Shown piece after piece: positions 7,975-13,932 of a stretch of 33,539 bases of DNA. This stretch comes from Gemmatimonadota bacterium (GTDB taxonomy: Bacteria > Gemmatimonadota > Gemmatimonadetes > Gemmatimonadales > GWC2-71-9). The DNA is taken from the NCBI GenBank assembly GCA_027294455.1, contig JAPULZ010000228.1:1-33539 (forward strand), in the 5' to 3' direction. Within the stretch, counting starts at the first letter, position 1. Every line of letters starts with the position of its first letter. Both the position numbers and the translations under genes were made by a program. The notes beneath the pieces were generated by a model. The model saw only the letters and a program-made list of their open reading frames with translations, was not told the origin of the DNA and did not search any database.

Positions 7975-7993
7975 TAGTTGTTATTACCAACCA
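7975..7993 (+). promoter_or_regulatory. Second MarR-like operator before the Cys-rich peptide gene
   Basis: TAGTTGT-TATTA-CCAACCA repeats the left half-site of the operator at 7423-7441 exactly, keeps the 5-bp spacer, and matches the right half-site at 5 of 7 positions. It lies between the MarR stop (7957) and the Shine-Dalgarno sequence at 7993-8000, directly before the peptide gene. A possible weak -35 (TTGAGT at 7954) precedes it, but I see no convincing -10, so the peptide may also be read from the MarR promoter. Confidence 0.6.
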
Positions 7994-8003
7994 AGGAGGT
8001 AAC

Positions 8004-8096
8004 ATGAGGAACGAGAACCTGCAGGAAACGTGTTGCTGCATGCCGGCTGAAACCGGGGACGGCGGTGGATGCTGCGGGGCGGCGGGCTGCTGCTGA
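8004..8096 (+). CDS. 30-residue peptide with seven cysteines
   Basis: The reading frame runs ATG 8004 to TGA 8096 and is preceded by a perfect AAGGAGGT ending four bases before the ATG. The peptide has a polar start (MRNENLQE), then TCCCMPAE, a Gly-rich GDGGG, CCGAAG and a terminal CC: seven Cys in 30 residues, in clusters of three, two and two. A thiol-rich metal or metalloid binder (metallothionein-like), a redox buffer or a modified-peptide precursor are possible. It also resembles in flavour the CCG-rich N-terminal segment of arsenite methyltransferases, so it could be the stub of such a gene, but the following bases show no continuing homology. A strong hairpin begins 18 bases after the stop, which supports a stand-alone unit. 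Function not established. Confidence 0.75.
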   Translation: MRNENLQETCCCMPAETGDGGGCCGAAGCC

Positions 8097-8114
8097 GGCC
8101 GGGGTAGCAAAACA

Positions 8115-8148
8115 AGCGCCCGACTGGGACGGATTCAGGTCGGGCGCT
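8115..8148 (+). terminator. Hairpin after the Cys-rich peptide gene
   Basis: AGCGCCCGAC pairs perfectly with GTCGGGCGCT (10 bp, very GC-rich) around a 14-base loop. It is followed by TCAACTCTCC, only moderately pyrimidine-rich, so it may be a terminator or a stabilising 3' hairpin for the short mRNA. Confidence 0.6.
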
Positions 8149-8262
8149 CAACTCTCCCAACGGAGTTACCTGCATGGTGACTCGGCGATGGCACTCACTG
8201 CACTAATTGACCGAGGAGAGAATTCGAGGCTGCGGCGCTGACCGTGCAGAGAGTCCGTCGCG

Positions 8263-9225
8263 CTACACCATGGTCGTCACGGGCTGTTCCACGAGCCGTT
8301 TCTTGAGCCCCGGATGAGTGATCCAGATCCACCGGCCCATGGTCCCAACGGCCAGCACATTCCCCACCGCCACGGTGATCCACCCCAGCGTGCCCGAAAC
8401 CCAGCCTCCGAGGAGCCCGGCGACCCCCATGAAGCCGGCCTCGACGATGATGAAGCCCATCAGGGCCAACATCCAGAGCCCTGGAGTTTCTTCGATCCGC
8501 TCGGAGACCCATACCAGGACGAACCCCACCCCGCAGAACGCCGCCAGGTGCAACACGGTGTACGATCCTATCACCCCGACGGTGGTTTGGACCTCCTCGG
8601 GGCTCGAGGCCCCGAGGAACACGGCCGAGCCAAGCGCCGCCGGCGTGAAGAAGGGCCGTCCCATCACGATATCCACGACCAGAAACCAGACGGCGACCGT
8701 GGCGGCTCCCACGAGTCCCGTGGCGATGCCCTGGGAGAGATTGCGGTACCGCTGGAGACCCCCGAGCCCCAAGGGCTCCCCCGCACCGATCGCGTAGTGG
8801 AGATAGGCCGCCAACCCCATGCCGCCCAGGCCGTTGGCGAGGAGCACATGCCCCGCCGGCAGGGCCGTCAACATCTGTCCGTCCGTCACCAGCAACGCGC
8901 CGTAGTGGACCGCGTTCAGCACGCCCACGCCGAACACGAGGCCATGCCGCAGGCCGGGCGTCACCCCAATGAGACGCAACGCCACGGCCGCCGCCGCCCC
9001 GAGTGCGAGGAAGATCCCGTAGTGCAAGATCGTGTATCCCGCCAAGACGCCGAAGGTGGCGTGGACGATTTGGCGGTCGAGGAGCACACCGGCGAGGAGG
9101 ACGGGTGTCGCAAGGGGCTGTCCTGCCACGACGTCTACGACGAAGAACCAGGCCATCACGATGGCGCCCGAGATGAGACCGGCGACAGCCCCGTGCGCGA
9201 GGAGCCGCGAGTTCAAGGGTTGCAT
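8263..9225 (-). CDS. Internally duplicated multi-pass membrane protein
   Basis: 320 residues from ATG 9225, preceded by AGGAGGT at good spacing. It is almost entirely hydrophobic. Residues ~12-115 and ~166-270 are two copies of one unit: GLISGAIVMAWFFVVDVVAGQPLATP and GLVGAATVAVWFLVVDIVMGRPFFTP start each, followed in both by VLL/VFLG, TxGVL/GVIxxYTxLHxxxF and a further helix pair. Each unit has about four helices, so eight or more in all; a conserved VVD aspartate and YT-LH histidine recur in both halves. This inverted or parallel repeat plan is typical of small transporters or channels, but I do not recognise the family. It faces the MarR/Cys-peptide module convergently. Two palindromes lie upstream of its start. 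Confidence 0.75.
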   Translation of the reverse strand: MQPLNSRLLAHGAVAGLISGAIVMAWFFVVDVVAGQPLATPVLLAGVLLDRQIVHATFGVLAGYTILHYGIFLALGAAAAVALRLIGVTPGLRHGLVFGVGVLNAVHYGALLVTDGQMLTALPAGHVLLANGLGGMGLAAYLHYAIGAGEPLGLGGLQRYRNLSQGIATGLVGAATVAVWFLVVDIVMGRPFFTPAALGSAVFLGASSPEEVQTTVGVIGSYTVLHLAAFCGVGFVLVWVSERIEETPGLWMLALMGFIIVEAGFMGVAGLLGGWVSGTLGWITVAVGNVLAVGTMGRWIWITHPGLKKRLVEQPVTTMV

Positions 9226-9273
9226 GGACCACCTCCTATCGTGGTGACAACCACCCCACACCTCCCCTCACCG

Positions 9274-9306
9274 CTAGTGAAGACTAGAATGTGCCCCGGG
9301 GACATT
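9274..9306. promoter_or_regulatory. Two adjacent palindromes upstream of the membrane protein gene
   Basis: CTAGT-GAAG-ACTAG occupies 9274-9287 and AATGTG-CCCCGGGG-ACATT occupies 9288-9306 (one unpaired G). They lie 49-81 bases upstream of the start codon at 9225 in a region with no gene. They may be operator sites. The rest of the gene-free stretch 9226-9657 also holds an AT-rich segment (9389-9411) and the hairpin region described at 9493-9522; no further coding potential is visible there. Confidence 0.4.
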
Positions 9307-9492
9307 TCTCGCAAATCTCCGCGCCAACCCGGGCTTTCGACCGTTGGCACGAATCGGTGCTCACCGTCACAGTGGCGACTAACCTAAGTGTTTATTTTGT
9401 AATGATTTACGACACCTTGACGCGGCGTGGACCAGCAGCAGATCATATACTGTGACCGTGAGTACCGCCAAGGCCCCGGACGGGGAGCATGT

Positions 9493-9522
9493 TTGTAGGT
9501 TAGGGCCTACAACCCGTAGGCC
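9493..9522 (+). promoter_or_regulatory. Mutually exclusive hairpins in the leader of the GGDEF-EAL gene
   Basis: TTGTAGG (9493-9499) pairs with CCTACAA (9506-9512). The overlapping GGCCTAC (9504-9510) pairs with GTAGGCC (9516-9522). Both helices are 7 bp and perfect and share the CCTAC strand, so only one can form at a time. They sit ~135 bases before the ATG at 9658. This could be an RNA switch or a DNA operator; the sequence does not match the cyclic-di-GMP riboswitch consensus. Confidence 0.4.
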
Positions 9523-9657
9523 AGGAAGCGTTTGCGGTGGCGGATTTTCCGTTGCATCATTGCCGAGAAGGCACCCGCTCGTCCCCGAGTCCGCGGTTCC
9601 ACACAGGCAATACAGAGTTGTTCCGACCCGAACACTGGCGAACCCGGTTACTGGCCG

Positions 9658-12207
9658 ATGAGCACGAGCCTCACCATTTCACTCCTCTCCCTATTCGTGG
9701 CCCTACTCTGGTCGGTGGTGGCGTGGGCACGGCTCCGCAAGGCGCGGCGGACCGAGGCGGCGCTGCGTGAGAGCGAAGAGAAATATCGGGCGATCCTCGA
9801 CAACATCGACGATGGCTACTACGAGCTGGACGCCAACAACCGCCTGGTGGCGCTGAACCAAGCGCTCTGCAAGATCCTGGGCTACGCGCCGGGGGAGCTG
9901 CTGGGCATGGACGGCCGCAAGTACCTCGACGCCGAGAACGCGGGAAAGCTGAACCGCCTGTTCGATTGGATCAGCAGTGGTGGGGCGCCCTCGGGCACGG
10001 TGGATTGGGAGGTCATCTGCAAGGACGGCCGGCGGCGGGCCGTGGAGGGTTCCGTTTCGCCGGTGCGCGACGGCGAGGGCGAGATCCAGGGCTTCCGCGG
10101 CATCCTGCGCGATGTCTCTGAACGCAAGGCTTCCGAGGAGGTCATGCGGCGCCAGTGGGCCGCCATCGAAACGTCCATGGACGGCATGGCCATCGTGGAC
10201 GGGGACGGCCGCTTCGAGTACGTGAACGACTCCATCGCCCTGATGCACGGCCACACGAGTCGCGCCGCCCTCCTGGGCAAGAACTGGAAAGTGCTCTACG
10301 CCAGCGAGGAACTGTCACGCATCGAGAACGAGATCATGCCGGTGCTGGAACGCAGCGGGCGCTGGCACGGCCAGACGGTCGGGATCCGAATCGACGGGAC
10401 GACGTTTCCCCAGGAGGTCTCCGTCGACCGGTTGGGCGACGGAGGGCTCACGGTCGTCGTTCGCGACATCACCGAGCGCCAGGAGAGCGAGCGAGCGCTG
10501 CGCGAAAGCGAAGAGCGGTATGCGCTGGCCGCCCGGGGAGCCAACGACGGCCTGTGGGACTGGAATCTCAAGACCGGCGAGATGTACTACTCCCCCCGGT
10601 GGAAGGCGATGCTCGGGTATGCCGACGATGAGGTCGGGACGTCTCCCGAGGAGTGGCTGAGCCGCGTACACCCCGACGACATCGAGATCCTCCAGGCCAA
10701 GATTGCGGCGCACCACGGGGGCGCCAATCCGCAGTTCGAGAGCGAGCACCGCCTCCGGCACCAGGACGGACGGTACCGCTGGGTGCTGTGCCGCGGCAGC
10801 TCGCTGAAGGACGAAACCGGGGCCGTCACCCGCATGGCCGGTTCCCTGTCCGACACGACCGAGAGCAAGCACATCGAGCAGCGCCTCCACCACGACGCCT
10901 TCCACGACGCCCTTACGGGCCTTCCGAACCGGTCCCTGTTCCTCGACCGTCTGGGCCACGCCCTGACCCGGTTGAACCGTCGTGGCGACTACATCTTCGC
11001 CGTGCTGTTCCTCGACCTGGATCGCTTCAAAGTCGTGAACGACAGCCTGGGCCATGCCTTGGGCGACGAGCTCCTGGTGGCCATCGCCCATCGTCTCGAG
11101 GATTGCGTCCGACCCGACGATACGGTGGCGCGCCTCGGCGGCGATGAGTTCGTCATTCTGCTGGACGGCGTGCAGGATGTGGACGAGGCCACGACGATCG
11201 CCGATCGTATTCACGAGGCGCTGGCCATTCCCGTGCGGCTGGCGGACCACGAAGTGGTGACGTCGGCCAGCATCGGCATCGCGGCCAGCTCCCCCATGTA
11301 CGAGCGCCCCGACCAGGTCTTGCGCGATGCCGACCTCGCCATGTACCGCGCCAAGGCCCTGGGCAAATCCCGCCACGAGGTATTCGACAGCGAGATGCAT
11401 CGGCACATGGTCGTGCGGCTCGAACTCGAGACCGAACTGCGCACCGTGGTGGAGCGGAACGAGCTCAGGGTGCACTACCAGCCCATCGTGTCCCTGGAAG
11501 ACGGCGGCATCGTGGCATTCGAGGCCCTCGTCCGGTGGCAGCATCCGGAGCGGGGCTTGATCCTGCCGGATGTGTTCATGTCGATTGCGGAAGAGACGGG
11601 GCTGGTGGTGCCCATCGGCCAGTGGGTACTGGAGGAAGCCTGCCGGCAGATGCAGGAGTGGTTGCCGTCACTGCCCAGCGATCGGCTGGTCTGCATGCAG
11701 GTCAATCTGTCGGGCCGCCAGTTCAGGCAACGTGACCTGGTCGATCGCGTTCGCACCACCCTGGAACTCACCGGCCTCGATCCGCACCGTCTCGGACTGG
11801 AAATCAGCGAGAGCGCGGTGATGGACAATGCCGCCGCGGCCGCCGACATGCTCGAGCACCTGCGTTCCCTGAACGTCCGGCTGCAGATCGACGATTTCGG
11901 CACGGGCTATTCGTCGCTCAGCTACCTGCATCGCTTCCCCCTCGACATGCTGAAGATCGACCGCTCGTTCGTGCGCAACATGGGCGGCGACGGCACCAGC
12001 CAGGAGATCGTCCGGTCGTTCATCAACTTGGCTCACGAGCTGGGGATGGAAGTCATCGCCGAGGGTGTGGAAACAGCCGACGAGGTGGCTCGCCTCCGGG
12101 CATTGGGATGCCAACACGCCCAAGGATATTATTTCTGCGAGGCGGTGCCCCCGGATTCCACGAAGCTCTTCCAAGCCGACCGACTCGTGAGTCTGTCTCT
12201 CACATAA
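9658..12207 (+). CDS. Membrane-anchored PAS-PAS-PAS-GGDEF-EAL protein (cyclic-di-GMP synthase/phosphodiesterase)
   Basis: 849 residues from ATG 9658; the frame is open upstream but that sequence is not protein-like. One N-terminal membrane helix (residues ~5-25) is followed by three PAS domains (~40-160, ~165-285, ~290-410), each ending in a typical D-SERK/D-TERQ/DTTESK PAC segment. A GGDEF domain follows (~415-585) with intact RLGGDEF near residue 492-498 and an RxxD inhibitory site (RPDD) five residues before GGDEF, then an EAL domain (~590-845) with EALVRW, VNLSGRQF, LEISESAVM, DDFGTGYSSLSYL, LKIDRSFV and IAEGVET all intact. Both activities are therefore plausible: diguanylate cyclase with product inhibition and cyclic-di-GMP hydrolysis. 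PAS domains would tune the balance to redox, light or small ligands; no cofactor residue is obvious. No strong Shine-Dalgarno sequence is visible. Confidence 0.93.
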   Translation: MSTSLTISLLSLFVALLWSVVAWARLRKARRTEAALRESEEKYRAILDNIDDGYYELDANNRLVALNQALCKILGYAPGELLGMDGRKYLDAENAGKLNRLFDWISSGGAPSGTVDWEVICKDGRRRAVEGSVSPVRDGEGEIQGFRGILRDVSERKASEEVMRRQWAAIETSMDGMAIVDGDGRFEYVNDSIALMHGHTSRAALLGKNWKVLYASEELSRIENEIMPVLERSGRWHGQTVGIRIDGTTFPQEVSVDRLGDGGLTVVVRDITERQESERALRESEERYALAARGANDGLWDWNLKTGEMYYSPRWKAMLGYADDEVGTSPEEWLSRVHPDDIEILQAKIAAHHGGANPQFESEHRLRHQDGRYRWVLCRGSSLKDETGAVTRMAGSLSDTTESKHIEQRLHHDAFHDALTGLPNRSLFLDRLGHALTRLNRRGDYIFAVLFLDLDRFKVVNDSLGHALGDELLVAIAHRLEDCVRPDDTVARLGGDEFVILLDGVQDVDEATTIADRIHEALAIPVRLADHEVVTSASIGIAASSPMYERPDQVLRDADLAMYRAKALGKSRHEVFDSEMHRHMVVRLELETELRTVVERNELRVHYQPIVSLEDGGIVAFEALVRWQHPERGLILPDVFMSIAEETGLVVPIGQWVLEEACRQMQEWLPSLPSDRLVCMQVNLSGRQFRQRDLVDRVRTTLELTGLDPHRLGLEISESAVMDNAAAAADMLEHLRSLNVRLQIDDFGTGYSSLSYLHRFPLDMLKIDRSFVRNMGGDGTSQEIVRSFINLAHELGMEVIAEGVETADEVARLRALGCQHAQGYYFCEAVPPDSTKLFQADRLVSLSLT

Positions 12208-12256
12208 TCGTGCTGCCGTGGCCCGGCATCAACATGGCCACAGAATCCGACGAGTC

Positions 12257-13129
12257 ATGAAAAGAACTGTCCTCATCACCGGGTGCAGCAGCGGCTTCGG
12301 ACGGCTCACGGCCGAAACCCTGGCAGGACGCGGCCACAGCGTGTTCGCCACCATGCGCGACATCGATGGGAAGAACGCCGCCGTCGCCCATGCGCTTCGC
12401 GAGCGCGCCGCCGCCACTGGCCAATCGATTCACGTTCTCGACTTGGATGTCACCAGTGACGCGTCAGTTGTGACTGCCGTTGACGCGGTCTTCGAGCACA
12501 CCGATCGTCTCGACGTGGCGGTCAACAACGCCGGAATCTTCTCCGGAGGATACCTCGAGGCATACCGCATGGAAGACATCCAACACGTCTTCGACGTGAA
12601 CGTGTACGGCGCGATGCGGGTGAACCGGGCCGTGTTGCCTCACATGCGCCGACGTGGCGAGGGACTCCTGGTCCACGTCTCCACCGTGGCGGCCCGGACG
12701 CCGTTTCCGTTCAGCGTGCCCTACGCGGCCAGCAAGAGCGCGCTGGAGGCGCTGGCCCAGGGCTATCGGTATGAGTTGGCTCTGCTGGGAATCGATTCGG
12801 TCATCGTGGAGGCGGGAGCGTTTCCCACTGCGATCTTGGACAAGATGACCTGGGCGAGGGATGAGGAGCGGGCGGCGGGCTACGAAATCGTTGAGGAGCT
12901 CAAGGATCGCTCATTTTCGGGACTGAGAGACTACGTGTCCAGCGACGACGCGCCCGATTCCCGCCAAGTGGCCACGGCCATCGCAGACCTCATCGATTTG
13001 TCGGGTGATCGGCCGCTCCGCACAGTGGTAGACCCGTTCGGCGCGGGGATTCGTCGGATCAATGAAGTGGCGGCGGCCGCGCAGCGGGAGGTCATGGAAT
13101 CGGCGGGCCTGGGGGCGTTGGTCCGGTGA
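12257..13129 (+). CDS. Short-chain dehydrogenase/reductase (classical SDR)
   Basis: 290 residues from ATG 12257; the upstream open frame (from 12218) adds basic residues not typical of the family. Rossmann motif TGCSSGFG at residues ~8-15, DLDVTSD (adenine-ring aspartate), NNAG near 90, catalytic serine in STVAAR and YAASK with the catalytic Tyr and Lys. The substrate is unknown; the long C-terminal part after PTAILDKM, about 80 residues, resembles oxidoreductases annotated as SDR family or 17-beta-hydroxysteroid-type dehydrogenases. An Arg in TMRDID after beta-2 suggests NADP(H) preference, though this is inference. It is 49 bases downstream of the GGDEF-EAL gene and may be cotranscribed with it. 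Ends seven bases from the convergent DUF429 gene. Confidence 0.88.
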   Translation: MKRTVLITGCSSGFGRLTAETLAGRGHSVFATMRDIDGKNAAVAHALRERAAATGQSIHVLDLDVTSDASVVTAVDAVFEHTDRLDVAVNNAGIFSGGYLEAYRMEDIQHVFDVNVYGAMRVNRAVLPHMRRRGEGLLVHVSTVAARTPFPFSVPYAASKSALEALAQGYRYELALLGIDSVIVEAGAFPTAILDKMTWARDEERAAGYEIVEELKDRSFSGLRDYVSSDDAPDSRQVATAIADLIDLSGDRPLRTVVDPFGAGIRRINEVAAAAQREVMESAGLGALVR

Positions 13130-13136
13130 AATCGCG

Positions 13137-13907
13137 TCAGCGCCAGATCTCCATCCGCAGCCCCCGAACGTCCGTCTCGGCAGGCTCGGGCAGGCGAAAA
13201 GCCTCTTCCTTAATAATACGGCCCGTGGTCCACGCCGCCGCCGTGGCGTCGAGGATGTCGTCCAGGCCGGTCTTGCCCATGCCGCCAGCCAGGTCCTCCA
13301 GGCCCTCGGTCAAGCCGACCTCCGACAGGAGGCGAATCCGGGCCAGTATTCCCCCGACGCGAGATTTCCCCTGGTCGATGGGCGTGCCGCCGTTCAACTC
13401 CATGAACGAAAGCTCGGGATGTACCTCGAACACGCGCTGCTGTATGCGGGGGGTCATGAGGTCGTCGACTTCGGCGATCTTGGGAAGAATCCCATACGCC
13501 TGTCGGGACATCCCCAGCTCCCCTTCGGAGTTGGCGCGATGGAGTTCGTTGGCTTCTTCGTACGCACGCGCCTGCAAAACGGCGCGGGGCGGCGTGGAAA
13601 AGACACTGGCGTGGCGGCGGGGTTTGAGCAGTTTCCGCGCCTCCCGATCGGCAGCCCGGCCACCGCGGGCGACCCGGTCCGGCAACCCGATGGGAATGTC
13701 GATTCCCACGGCGGCACAGTCCGAGGTCTGCAGCAACAGCTCGGAGAACGTGGGCGCGACGGAACAGCGCTGGATGCGTTGTCTCTCGGTGTCGAGGACG
13801 ACGAACACCCAGCCGGCCTTGGAACCGTCAGCACCGGCTGCGAGGGAGGGGTTCACGGGGCCAGGCTCCGCATCGGAGAAACAAGACTGTGCCTCATGTT
13901 GTAGCAC
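13137..13907 (-). CDS. DUF429-domain protein
   Basis: Up to 256 residues. The start shown is a GTG at 13907, preceded by AGGA; a second in-frame GTG at 13856 (before NPSLAAGADGSKAGW) has GGAG about ten bases upstream and gives a more typical N-terminus, so the true start is uncertain. DUF429 marks: GADGSKAGWVFVVLD at the start, VGIDIPIGLPD near residue 68, RAVLQARAYEEAN, a central HPELSFMELNGG and the C-terminal DDILDATAAAWT. The fold is RNase H-like; conserved acidic residues in GADG and GIDIPIG occupy the expected metal-binding places, but no activity is established for this family. It lies 25 bases after the UvrD-like helicase gene on the same strand, so they likely share an mRNA. Confidence 0.85.
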   Translation of the reverse strand: MLQHEAQSCFSDAEPGPVNPSLAAGADGSKAGWVFVVLDTERQRIQRCSVAPTFSELLLQTSDCAAVGIDIPIGLPDRVARGGRAADREARKLLKPRRHASVFSTPPRAVLQARAYEEANELHRANSEGELGMSRQAYGILPKIAEVDDLMTPRIQQRVFEVHPELSFMELNGGTPIDQGKSRVGGILARIRLLSEVGLTEGLEDLAGGMGKTGLDDILDATAAAWTTGRIIKEEAFRLPEPAETDVRGLRMEIWR

Positions 13908-13932
13908 CCCGTGAATTCCTGCGCCACCCCCG

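Noticed and set aside
8094..8175. Selenocysteine readthrough of the TGA at the end of the Cys-rich peptide
   Set aside because: The readthrough sequence is not protein-like and the hairpin 18 bases on is perfect and GC-rich without SECIS-like features.
9460..9657. Cyclic-di-GMP riboswitch upstream of the GGDEF-EAL gene
   Set aside because: I compared the leader with the GEMM consensus from memory and saw neither the conserved core nor the tetraloop receptor.
10315..11544. Long open frame (409 codons) antisense to the GGDEF-EAL gene
   Set aside because: High-GC shadow frame; the other strand has complete GGDEF and EAL motifs and this one has no recognisable domain or ribosome site.
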